Shown here piece by piece: positions 44,721-55,439 of a stretch of 64,000 nucleotides of DNA. The position numbers were made by a program, and so were the translations under genes. The notes under the pieces are model-generated. The model was not told the DNA's origin, did not search any database, and was given only the letters and a program-made list of their open reading frames with translations. The stretch lies in assembly GCA_028583605.1 (NCBI GenBank), contig CM053327.1:2542001-2606000 (forward strand), read 5' to 3'. The first letter of the stretch is position 1; the number at the start of each line of letters is the position of its first letter. Origin of the DNA: Dastarcus helophoroides (Eukaryota > Arthropoda > Insecta > Coleoptera > Bothrideridae).

Positions 44721-45510
44721 GAATGATCCTATGCTTGACATATTATCAGAAGAGCTAGAGAGAAACCAATAATCCTAAATTATTTCGGCAGCCAAACTCA
44801 AAACATTGGAATCCTGTCATTTCTTTTATACTTTGTTGCTATATTGATTACACTTTTGCTTTGTTTTCTTTTAATTAATTGTATTTGTTTTCCTTGAATC
44901 GACCAAATTTTAAACATTCCAATTTCTGAGTTATTCGGAAAACAACGTAACTGTTACTGATAAAATTTGCTGAACAAACTTTACTGTAAAATCAAGATGG
45001 TTCTCAGCTTATTATAGTTTTCGAGTAGTAAGTATCGAAAGTATACCATCCAGAAAATTTTGAATTTTAAGTAAAATCGAAATTTTTGAATTCAGGTCAA
45101 AAAAAGAAATTTTCTTAATAAATGTAGCATTTCAGTCAAAATTTTCAAATTTTGAAATTGCTCTAAGTATTTTAACTTTCTTTTTCTCAAAATTATAAAA
45201 TTTCTTAGTTTCCAAATACTCAGAATTTTTAAGAAGAGTCCGAATTTTAAAAAAAGATATCAAATAATTTGACTGCAAGCAAACTTTTGAAATATTTTCA
45301 TGATCTCTAAATTTAAAATTTATTTGTTTTTAATTAATTATTTTCGAAAACTTCGATTGCAACGCAAAACTTGGATTTTCTAGAAATTGTAACTCTTTCT
45401 GTTGACAATTCCTAATTTAAACTTTAAATTTTTAGACTTAAAAAATATTTATCAATAAAATAATTTGATATTGTTGTTTAAACTAAAATTTCAGTCGACA
45501 TATTTTACAA
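44721..45510. other. No recognisable gene
   Basis: AT-rich DNA passing into aaattttgaa-type sequence. Confidence 0.4.
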
Positions 45511-45518
45511 CAATATTG

Positions 45519-46070
45519 ATTCTATAATGCACAAGACCAATAGGTTTGAACATTTATTAGATTCGAAGTTTGGAAACCAAATACCGGTTTCGATCTTGTT
45601 AGATCTCGTCAGTTTGGTATATCCAACTCGAATGCTAATAAATGTTCCGACAAGTAAGTACTAAAACTTTCACAGGCGTCGAGCGAGTGACTTTTTAGTA
45701 CTACCACCTATTGGTCCATAGAGAAACTATGGCCATCGCCAACAATGTCGTATGCAAGAAGAATGCAACCTAGACTACAAATTCATGCAGCCCTCCAGGC
45801 GTGTATAGTGAATCATAGGTAGCTGAACTACCAACAGTTGAAACACTGCCACCTAGCGAAGCGGTTGCTCTCTAGGAGAGTTCCCAGAAGACAAGGATTC
45901 TATAATGCACAGACCAATAGGTTTGAACATTTATTAGATTCGAAGTTTGGAAGCAACCGCTTCGCTAGGTGGCAGTGTTTCAACTGTTGGTAGTTCAGCT
46001 ACCTATGATTCACTATACACGCCTGGAGGGCTGCATGAATTTGTAGTCTAGGTTGCATTCTTCTTGCAAA
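45519..46070. mobile_element. Palindromic hammerhead element, family 2, well preserved
   Basis: A compact insertion of about 550 bp with no ORF. The left arm 45754-45869 and right arm 45952-46067 are exact reverse complements over 116 bp. A 57-58 bp block is present twice as a direct repeat (45518-45575 and 45896-45952, gattctataatgcac and on). The insertion is bounded by the direct repeat aacaatattgat (45509-45520 and 46069-46080), consistent with a 10-12 bp target-site duplication. A canonical hammerhead lies at 45576-45618. Perfect arms and intact flanks suggest a recent event. It may be a terminal-repeat-only Penelope derivative or a retrozyme-like element. Confidence 0.82.
45576..45618 (-). 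ncRNA. Type I hammerhead ribozyme, canonical core (family 2)
   Basis: Read on minus: stem I ACCAAA, core CTGACGA, stem II GATC-TAACAA-GATC, core GAAA, a very short stem III ACCGGT, cleavage at the A of GUA, then TTTGGT closing stem I. All conserved core nucleotides of a self-cleaving hammerhead are present, with the usual G-C pair at the base of stem II. Further pairing (GGATAT..TTTCC) extends stem I beyond an internal loop. The tiny stem III is typical for retroelement hammerheads, which may act best as dimers. Activity is inferred, not shown. Confidence 0.78.
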
Positions 46071-47080
46071 CAATATTGATGTTTATTTTTTATTACCAAA
46101 TTTTTTGTTCGTTTACACTTAATATTTCAATGGAATTATGAGGTATTAAAAATATTCAACATGAAGATTTTTTTATATTATTGGTATCTTTTTAATTAAA
46201 TAAATTAAAAAGATGAAACCAATGGCATTTCTTAGCTAATAAATCGTGGTATATTAAGTTTTTTTTTCATTTTAAGTGAATTTTAACTGGGTCAAAAATC
46301 ATTAGAAAATTAGAAAAAAAATCGAAATATATACTACAAAATATTAGCTAAAATATGTCGTTAGTTTTATTTTTTTAACCAATTTAGTTCAAAAGATATA
46401 AAAAAGTTAAAAAATCTTCTTACTTTGAAAATTTTTTAATATCCTATAGTTACGTTAGAATATCGAGCCCAAATACACATAGACTTTGTTCGTTTGGCGA
46501 AGTGATAGTTTCTCAAAAATATAACTAAAGATTTCTATCTGTGGGTTACTTTTCCATCTTATCCTTTTAGACCCTTTATTGAAAATGTCAAGATTTCTGA
46601 AATTAAAATTTTGGGTTTCTCCCGCAATGTGAAATTTTTTCCCGAAAACTGAATTAGAGTTTGAAGCTTTTATATTAAAAAAAACTTTATTTTTTTAATA
46701 ATTAATTGTTCTATTAAATTCAATACGTTTAAAACAAAACAAAAAAATCGAAAATCGTTGGTAAAAACCAAAATTGCATAGTGCGGTAGTTGGTTTCATA
46801 GTTTACAGTTACAGTTACAGTGTTCAAGCTCAACATATAAGAATATACTTTTATCTCTAAAACTACTCCTGACCAAACATACTTTATACCACATGCGTCT
46901 CACCAAGAGCGTTCCCAAATGTTTGGCCGCCTGCATGTTTATTAGAATTTGGTCGCCCTAAATAATTTTCTTCTGAAGAATTATTAAGAAAGGGCAATAG
47001 CCCGAAATTCTGCAGAGGTACTTTAATATTTATTACGAAAACTACTTAAAATTTTGGAAAAAAGATGTGTCAATAGTTTC
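46071..47080. other. No recognisable gene
   Basis: AT-rich DNA; a gttaca triplet run lies at 46801-46820. Nothing else is supported. Confidence 0.4.
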
Positions 47081-47588
47081 GAAATTTACAACATATAATT
47101 AGCACTTAAAAGAAACTTACTTACTTGTGATTCAATTTCGACCCATACCAAATGCATATTAGTATTCCAATTTTTCCTACTGACCTTAACGATTTGAAAA
47201 AAGGAGTAGGAAGGACAAAAATTTTGACCATTTTGAAAGATTTCTACTTCTATCGACAATTCTAGCCTTTTTAAAAATTTCGACTTTTTTTTTAATAATC
47301 TCAAATTTTTTGCTTAGAATTTTAATTTTTTTTCAATACATGACTTTACTTTGACTTTATAATTTTTTTGGTAAAAATTATGATGAACTAGAAAATTAGA
47401 AATACCATTTTCTGAAAATTTCAACTTAAAAAAAAGAGATTCTTTTTTTCGATTTTTTTTTTCAAAATTTAAATATATTTTAATTTTTTTTTAATAGTTG
47501 ACTTTATTATATAAACTTGTTTTTTGGAAAGTCTAACATTTTCAAAATTTCGATTTTCTCAAAATTTTCATTTTTTCTCAAATATTTT

Positions 47589-47795
47589 TTTGATTGAACG
47601 GACTGGTCCTTGTTATCTTCACAATTTAAAATACAAATCTTGTCTCCTGAAACCGAAAAAGATTAAAAACACAACAAAGGTTGTTCTCTCTGAAGATGAA
47701 AGCTTGGCTATCGAAACGCGTTAGAGCTACCTTTGAAGTGTTTTTTCATCTTTCTTGGTTTCAGGGGACAAGAATTGTATTTCATTTTTTTTAGA
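47589..47795 (+). mobile_element. Penelope-type terminal repeat as a foldback, family 1
   Basis: The left arm (caaatcttgtctcctgaaac, 47633-47654) and right arm (gtttcaggggacaagaattg, 47759-47778) are near-exact reverse complements around a hammerhead. It begins with gaacggactggtccttg, the outer end seen in the copies at 18378 and 21366. No ORF. Penelope-like elements are known to carry terminal repeats with hammerheads; the link to a Penelope endonuclease is shown at 60640-61440. Confidence 0.78.
47675..47735 (+). ncRNA. Type I hammerhead ribozyme (family 1)
   Basis: Stem I: CAAAGGTTG-TT-CTCT (47675-47689) pairs with AGAG and CTACCTTTG (47723-47735). Core CTGAAGA at 47690-47696, a stem II hairpin (GAAAGC-TTG-GCTATC, one mismatch; other copies have GATAGC, a perfect match), GAAA at 47713-47716, a minimal stem III within CGCGT and cleavage after the second T of GUU. 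One extra U lies between the core and stem II. The long stem I with covarying differences between copies supports a real fold. Confidence 0.72.
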
Positions 47796-49960
47796 TATTT
47801 GACTTTTTAACCATTCGGCACTTCTTCAAAATTCTGGCTCGTTATTGAAGAATTTAAGTTTTTTAAACCTATCGCTTATTTTTATAATTTTGACATTTTA
47901 AAATTTTTACTTATAATTTAAACTTTTGTTTTAAATCTATACTTGTTTTCAAAATTTTAACCTACAATCTGAGAATTTGAGCTATTTCCAAATTTTCACA
48001 ATTTCTCAATATTTTTATATTTTTTGAAACCCTTTACTTTATTTAAAAGCACGGATTTTTCTACAATTTTTTTCGCTCTAACGACTTTCTTTAAACATGA
48101 CATTTTCAACATTTCCAAAATTATTGACTGAAAATTTTGGTTCTTTAAAATTTTTGATTATTTTTAGAAAACTCATATTTTTTTCTGAAAATTTTACTCC
48201 TTACAAAATATTACTATTTTTAAATATTGAAATTTTTTTAAATATTTGTATTAAAAATAAAAAAAAATTATCTTTTTTTAACTTCCATCTTATATCAAAA
48301 TATTAATTTTTTTGCAAGATCATATCCTTTTAAAATTTTAAAGTTTTCAAGTTTTTAACTTTTTTTTACTTTTTAAAAAAAATTGCCTTTTTTCGTAATT
48401 TTCAAAGTTTAGAATTGTTTGCAATATTTAACTATTTTTGAAAACCTCAACTTTCGAAAGTATTGATTTTTTTGCAAGCTTTGACTTTTATTAAAAACTG
48501 TGGCTTTATATAATATTTTCACTATTTTAACAAATTTTAACCTTTTTTTATCATTTTGGTTTTTTTTTGAAAATTTCGATTCTTGATTTTGCCAAAGTTA
48601 TAACTTTGTTCCACAATTCCAATTTTTTCTCCAAATGATTGACCTTTTGAAAATTTTGACATTTTTTAAATTCAATATTTTTTGAAAATTTCATTTTTTA
48701 AACTCTGACTTGAAATTGTGATTTTTGTGAAAATTTTCTTGTAAAGTTTACTCTGTCCAGTTTTTCAAAATTTGAACTCTTTCCAAAATATTAATTTTTG
48801 AAATATTTTATTTTACAAACTTTGCTTTAATAAAAATTTTTAAACAAATAATTTTTTGAAAGCTTCTACTCAATTTTCTCTCCACTTTTTTAATATTATG
48901 GCTTTTTTAAAAACGTCACCGTTTATCCCAAATTTCGTCTTTTTCTCGAAGTTGTCGTCTTTTTTTGTGAATTTCGAATAAGTATTCTTAAAATTATTTT
49001 TTTTTCTCAAAATAGTGGCTTTGAAAATTTTGACTTTTTTAAAAATATTGCATTTTTCTAAGTTTTTATTTTTCTTGGAACCTCTCATATATTTAAAAAT
49101 TTCTATTTTTTTTTTGGGAAATTTTGCCTTTACTAAAGATGTGTTTATTTTGCGAAATATTTTGAAAATTCTAATCTTTCAAAATGTTGACCTTTTTCAG
49201 AATTTTTTCCTTTTTTATAAACTCCTTCTTTTGTTCAAAATTTTCAATTTTTCTATAAATTTTAACTCTTTTAAAGAATGTTCCAAAAATTTTGATTGTA
49301 TTGCAAAATCTTGATCTTGAAAATTTTGAATTTTTCTGGCAATTTCCTTTTTTTCAAATTCAAAAGTTTTTCAAAAAATTTATTTGGTTATTTAATTTCA
49401 TTTTTAATTCGAAGTCTTTCAAAATTTCTCCTTTTTTTACCATTTTCGTCATTTTCTAAAAAAATTTAGGCTTTTTTTGGAAATTTCCATTTTTATTTTA
49501 AAATTTGACTTTTTTACCAAAAATTGGTGTTTATTTTTTATAAATTTTGACCATTCTAAAATTTTCTATTTTTTTTCTCGAAAAGTAAACTTTTATTAAA
49601 AACTCCAATCATATTTCAAATTTGAATTTTTCTTGAGATTTTGTCTTTTTATTTTGAAAGAAATGACATACGTTCAAAATTTCGAAATTGGACTATTTTT
49701 TAAAAGTCTCATCCTTTTTAAGATGTGTTGGTTTAAAAATTACGACTTTTTTTTTAAATGTCGACCTATTTTAAAATGTCGACCTTTGTTGAATATTTAA
49801 GCGTTTTTTTAAATTTTGACTTCCTGGAGGACTTTAATTTTTTTTTGAAAATCTCTTCCATTTAAAGTTCAGCTTTGTGAAGACAAAATTGGTTTTGAAA
49901 ACCTAAATTTTTGCCACTAAAAAAAAATTTTCAATTTTTCAATATTCAGTTAATATTCTT

Positions 49961-50545
49961 TTGACCCTCTTAGGACTTGAATTTTTAAAATTGATTAGGT
50001 ATGTGTTTAGTCATTGCTTTCATAAATCTTTAGATAAAGTATTAGATTATAAGTCGTTTTTTTTTAACATTGTTGCACTCTAACTGTGATACGCCTTTCC
50101 CTTCTTGAGGGTTAAGTTATTAAAATCGGTTGAACTATTTATTCCATATCTTCTTGTCACAAAATATGGTATTAGAAAGTAAGTATTTGACTTTTTGCAG
50201 ACCAAGCTTAAAACCCCTTTTTATCCGGTTAAGGGTTGAATTGTTAAAATTTTTTAAAAAAAAATACGTGTTTAATTTCTTCAGTAGTTTACCTCCAACA
50301 AATTTTAGTCCATAACACGCATTATTAAATCTGCCTCATAATTATTTCAAAATTCTGTGTAATCACCTTTTCCCCCTTATGGGCTGAATTATTAAAATCA
50401 ATTAAACACTTTTTCAAGACCTTTTTCTTATATATTCTTTGGGCATAATTTTAGCTTATAAAATTCAGTATTACCTATTTTCAATGCTAATTTCACTCCG
50501 TTTTTACCCTCTTAAACAACGAATTTTCAAAACTCCCTTCTGATT
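49961..50545. repeat. Minisatellite-like array, about 130 bp period
   Basis: Five degenerate units, each marked by a pyrimidine-rich ccctt..gggttgaattattaaaat block: near 49963, 50095, 50215, 50367 and 50494. It resembles a common insect repeat with the core gggttgaa-tt-ttaaaa. A related array in the opposite orientation lies at 54785-55100. Confidence 0.6.
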
Positions 50546-52740
50546 GCTTTCCTTTAATATAAAAGAAATGTACCTACTATCCAAAGTTCGTATTGCTTAC
50601 TTCAATAGTTTCGGCTCTGCGTGATGACTGAATTTTTCAGTCGACCAAAATTTCTCTCTTTATAATATTAGTATAGAAATAAAAATTTTATTACTGAAAT
50701 AAACATTACATGGAATTTTCGAGTTTATAATGAATATTTACAAAAATAGAAATTGAAATTATGAAAAAAAAATCGAAATTTGTCAAATAACACCGAAAAA
50801 TTTAGACTTCAGCCTCAAAATTTCAGTTATCATTATTTATTTCATTTTAATCAAAAAATAAGTAAATAAGTTAATAAATAAAAGTGTTGGGATTAAGACA
50901 AAAACTTAAAAATAGGCAATAAAATCCTTTGGTCAAAAATTAGGTTAACAGTGATAATTTTAAGAAACAAGTAGGTTTGCACTGCATTCTAAGGAAAAAA
51001 AATTGAGAAAAATGCAATAAATTATAATTTTCTCGAAATTTTGAGATAAAAATTCAGACTTTTGAACCAAAAATTCGAAAAAATGAACACTTCTACAAAA
51101 GGCCAAGATTTAGATTTCCAAATAAAATTTGTGCCATAAAAATAAAAATTAAAAGTATGAGTCTTAAAATGCAAGATTTAGAAAATTTTATATTAGGCAA
51201 TTATCCAGATGTTCGGGTTATGAATCAAAATTTTCGACCTAAAAATAAAAAAAATTAATTGAAAAGATCAAATTCCTAAATAAATCGACATTTTAAGTTT
51301 GGGACCAAAATTTTGAGAAAAAGGAAACAAAACAGTTGAAACTCCACAAACACTTTTGAACTTTATAAAAACAAATCACAAAGTTTTGAATTTAAACCCA
51401 AATTATCAAAAAGATGGGATAGAGTGAGGCAAATTATAATTTTTCACAAAAGAGTCAAAATATATAATAACAGATGGAAATATTTCACGTTTAAAACTAA
51501 AAATCTAGAAAAAACCGAAAAATAAACACTTTAAACTTAAAGGATAAATAAAAGTGTTGAAAAAAATCTAGGAATTTAAAAAAAACCCAAAAGAATGTCA
51601 AAATTTTTAGAATAAAATTAAAACTAAAAAAAATTTATGATATTATGACAAAAACTTTTGTCGAAAAAAAAAAAACAAAGGCATGATCATTCCGACACTG
51701 CAAATTTGGAAAGAAGCTGACAAGTTTTGAAAAAAAATCATAATTTTAAGCAGCCTAAATTTCAGGGAGAAACGCAAATATTTTATTGTAATCAGAAATC
51801 TAAAAAATAAGGTCAATGCACCAAGAGGAATCTCAAAATTAAAAAAAAATTTTTCAAACTTAAGCTTGAATTTTGAAACAATATTGAACGTTTCGGTGAA
51901 TATTTTAAATTACTAGGAAATTAAAAAAAATCCAAATTTAAAAATTTCAACATTTTCAAAAAAAAATATTAAAATTTTTGGAAAAATTGAAACATAGAAG
52001 AAATTATAATTATCAATAATTTAAAAATTTTTCTATAACCGAAATTTTACAAAGGCAAGACTTAAAAAAGCCAACATTTTCCAAAAAACGCCAAATTCAG
52101 AAAAATGTGAACACTTTTGTTCAAGAGTCGACATTTTGAAAATTTGAAGAAATGACATAGAAAAATTTATTTAGTTCGAATATTTGCTGAAGTCTCAAAA
52201 TAATTGAAATTTTCAAAATAATCGAAATTTTTAAATAAAAAACTTCAACTCCTTAAAAAAATGAAAATTATGAAAAATGTGAAAATTATTATTGACAAAA
52301 AAATTGTTTAAAAGTTAGTTTTTTAAAAAAATCGTTGAAAATTGAAATGAACGTGAGAAAATTCAAAACGGCAAAAATATATCTAAATTAGCAAGGGGTG
52401 AAATTAAAATAAAATCCAGATTTTTTTAAAACTAGACGCTTTTAAATAAATAGAAATTTTGAAAAGAATTAGAATAAAATTATTATAAAAAATAGAAAAA
52501 AATAAAGAGTTCCAGAAAATTCACATTTTGAAAAGGACTAAATTTTGAATTAAAATCGAAGGTCGATAGTAAGTTCAATCTATCAAATACTTGACTTTTA
52601 AAAAAAAACTGAATTAAAGGAAGGACAAAATGTTGAAAAATATTGCAATTTTGAAGAAAGTTTAAAATATTTTTAAGAATTCAAATTTCTGAAAAAGGCG
52701 ATTTGAAAAAAAGTCTAAATTGTGTTTAAAATTCACAAGA
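50546..52740. repeat. A-rich low-complexity array
   Basis: From about 50680 the plus strand is A-rich with aaaattttgaaaa and gtcgaaattttc-like blocks: the complement type of 47081-49960. No gene. Confidence 0.6.
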
Positions 52741-53087
52741 TGAATAATAACGGAGCTATGAAAACGCAAATTGTTGGGAAATTAGCTTAGTAAGCTATGG
52801 AAACAAATGTCGACTCTGATATATGCTAAATATAAACTGAAGTAGATATATCATTAGAATTCTGGATCGAAAGTGACATAAAAGCTTTGTTAATCTGTCA
52901 TGCTAAACAAGTATAATTTTACAACCAAAACCAATGGTTATATAAGTAGTTGTATTCGAGGAACAATTATATATTGCCATTGGAAGGGTACAGGTAAATT
53001 GTTATCTGAAGGTTCGATTTAGATTTTACTCGACATGGTGTTCTTCTCCGAGCCATCATTTGGTTTAAATAATTGTCCCTTCAGCAC
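52741..53087. other. No recognisable gene
   Basis: Unremarkable AT-rich DNA between the array and a small tandem repeat. Confidence 0.35.
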
Positions 53088-53200
53088 AACTACTTGCCTG
53101 ATAGTTGGTTATCAGATGGTTGCACAAGTACTTGTCTAACAGTTGGTTTATAATTTTGAAAGTACTTGTCTGACAGTTGGTTTTAGTTGTACAAATATAC
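53088..53200. repeat. Three-unit tandem repeat, 34-38 bp period
   Basis: tacttgcctgatagttggtt (53091), tacttgtctaacagttggtt (53129) and tacttgtctgacagttggtt (53163) recur at spacings of 38 and 34 bp. Confidence 0.75.
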
Positions 53201-53299
53201 ATGTCTAGTAGGACAGATTAAAAAAAAATTATTTCGTAATTTACGGTTCAGAACACGCGTGATATATGTACTTCAGTTTATATTTGCGTCTGTAAGATT

Positions 53300-53640
53300 A
53301 TAATAAATTCTTGACATTTATCTCCAAAGCCTACTGAGATAATTTTCGATATCTTCTGATTAGGTTTACGTCCTCAGAACTTCGTTATTATTTATCTAAA
53401 TGTTAGCAAAAAAATTTATAATAACTAATTTTATTCTTAATTTAATCTCCTTTCATAAAAACAGAAAATATATAGAATGTTCCATTTAAAATATTGTAAC
53501 TTTATGATAAAACCCAAAAACGCTATTAGGCAAAATCGATTTCATTGTTGCATTATTCCAGGAACGTAATTATAAAATTTCAAGACTTCATAACTTCTAA
53601 ACGAATAACATAAACTCAAAACCGAGTGTCATTTTATATA
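53300..53640. repeat. Interspersed repeat shared with 30309-30660
   Basis: gacatttatctccaaagcct, then cttagcaaaaaaatttataataa-like sequence and tgttccatttaaaatattgt follow in the same order as in the 30.3 kb copy. One unit of the 67 bp duplication is present here. No coding content. Confidence 0.55.
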
Positions 53641-54784
53641 GAATCAAAAATACTTTTCAACGATGGCCCTGCATAGCTTCGGTGACATGACATTCAACAC
53701 TGTGACGCCACTTGGCATAGAACTCTCTCGATGTATCTACTTACGTGCCCATTCCCCAATTAAACAATGTTAGGGGCTGACGCCCCCGCATGGGTCAACG
53801 GACGTGTTTCAGCGTTTTTTCTTACAGTTATACCCTTCAGTAGGTTTTCGGTTAGTTACTTTGTATATTGTAGAAATAGCAGAAAATAAATATTTCATAA
53901 AATTTACATGGTTATCTAAGATCGTGAAATCCTAATGTTAGATTTGCTGTTGTGGATATTAAAGAATTTTACAAAGCAAGGATTAAAACATCAATTAAAA
54001 TTGTTGTAATTTTAAACAAAAAATATATAATAATTAGGTAAACTGTGAAAAGTCTTTAATAAGTAATTAGAATTTAGTTTAATGCATAAGATCATAAATT
54101 TTGAAGTTTTTAGATAAAATATAAATAAGAAGGGCAATTAGTAATTCTCAAAAGATTCGCTTTATTTAGAGCTTCCAACCAACTTGAAAGCTCTTGTAAT
54201 TTCCCTGCTAATACTTCGGCCGCTCTCCGATAAAGGGATAAGCTGCAAACTTTGATTAACTTAATTATTCGCATGCACACACCTATTAAATTATTTTAAC
54301 GACTTTTCAACTGCCTGATATGCGACGATGAATAATATTTTTCGCCCTAACTTTCGAACCAATTAAGCAGGATTAACTTGAGATAAAAATTAAAACAGAC
54401 ATAAATATGTCTCTTGTTATTAGTTCTCTATAAAATACTTTATAAATAAGATCAAATTATCGTTACACAGCGTGCATAAAATAATAGTTTAAGGAAAATT
54501 GACGTTGTATTTCTAATTAATGGTTTTGATTTACAGGTAAAACTCATAAATGATGGAAGAAGGAGACTACCCTCATCCATAGATTGGGAAGCTGTCGCCC
54601 AAAGATAACGGTTTTTTTCGTAATTTAAAAACTTTTGGGTAACGTAATACTAACAACAATAAGGTGGCTGTGATTTTATGTAGGTTGAAATAAAACGAGG
54701 AGATTTCAATCCATTATGTACTTTTATTTGTTATTCAGTTTTTAAAGTAAATAATCGACGACAAAAATTATTAGAGCCGTGTTT
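53641..54784. other. No recognisable gene
   Basis: A GC-richer block lies at 53665-53825 (gttaggggctgacgcccccg) that I cannot assign; the rest is AT-rich. Confidence 0.35.
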
Positions 54785-55100
54785 GCCCGAATTTAGCAAT
54801 TCAATCCCTAGAGGCATAAAAGTAGGTGAAATCGATTTTCGAGTTTGATATGGAACAAAGTTAATAATGGGTTTTATAAATTGAAATTTTCAGTAAATAT
54901 TCTATAAAAGAAATAATGAAACTTCGCCGAATTTAATGATTCAACCTCTAAAGGGGTGAAGAGTGGTATCAAAAGTAAGTACGGAAAGGAGTTAAAAAAA
55001 ATATTTTATCATCCAAAATTTTGTACAAAGAAGGAAGTAAAAAATTAAGCATATACTTGGCCGATTGTAATATTCAACACCTAAAGGGGAAACGAGGGCA
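54785..55100. repeat. Minisatellite-like array, about 137 bp period
   Basis: Three units: gcaattcaatccctagaggc (near 54798), tgattcaacctctaaagggg (near 54938) and atattcaacacctaaagggg (near 55069). This is the reverse-complement form of the array at 49961-50545. Confidence 0.6.
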
Positions 55101-55169
55101 CCAAAGATTAAGTGCAAAACAGTGTAATGAATGAATGTATGGAAGAAATGACTAAACACGTACTTAATT

Positions 55170-55413
55170 TCTAAAGCACTGAACTAAACACTATATATTA
55201 AGTCCATAGAATATTTCACCCATTTACCACATCGGCAATTAAATAGATAATTACAGTATCGATTTGAATCTTAATGCAGATGACGTCGATACACCTTTTG
55301 CTAATCTATCTAGATTAGTGCGCTTGAAAATGCCAGTTCTGCTGGCGAAATACGTATCGCGTAATTATTTATTTTATTGCCGATGTGGTAAAGAAGTTAA
55401 ACCTTCTACGGAT
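55170..55413. mobile_element. Compact palindromic insertion, family 4, second copy
   Basis: It starts with ctaaagcactgaactaaaca like the copy at 29052. The imperfect arms are 55197-55261 and 55349-55413 (ccacatcggcaattaaat against attttattgccgatgtgg). The direct repeat gtacttaat flanks it (55160-55168 and 55414-55422), consistent with a target-site duplication of about 9 bp. The hammerhead-like motif is on plus at 55319-55362. The ORF 55264-55455 is a by-product. More diverged than the 29 kb copy. Confidence 0.75.
55319..55362 (+). ncRNA. Hammerhead-like fold, non-canonical core (family 4)
   Basis: TTGAAAA at 55324-55330, stem II TGCCAG/CTGGC, GAAA at 55347-55350, self-complementary TACGTA as stem III, then TC. 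Stem I is GCGC/GCG. It is identical in core to the copy at 29140-29186. Confidence 0.5.
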
Positions 55414-55439
55414 GTACTTAATCGATTTAAAAAATGTAA

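Larger units (their letters stand above)
47081..49960. repeat. T-rich low-complexity array
   Basis: About 2.9 kb of tttcgacttttttt, aaaattttgac and similar blocks, with T in excess on plus. Interrupted by a family 1 terminal repeat at 47589-47795. The ORFs at 47086-47304 (minus), 48097-48306 and 49015-49314 are phenylalanine/lysine-rich readings of this DNA and are not genes. Confidence 0.7.

Noticed and set aside
48097..49314. ORFs rich in F, L, I and K in the T-rich array
   Set aside because: Translations of low-complexity DNA; the same composition appears in every frame.
53088..53200. CRISPR-like short repeats
   Set aside because: Only three degenerate units with tiny, unequal spacers, in an insect-type genome. 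It is a simple tandem repeat.
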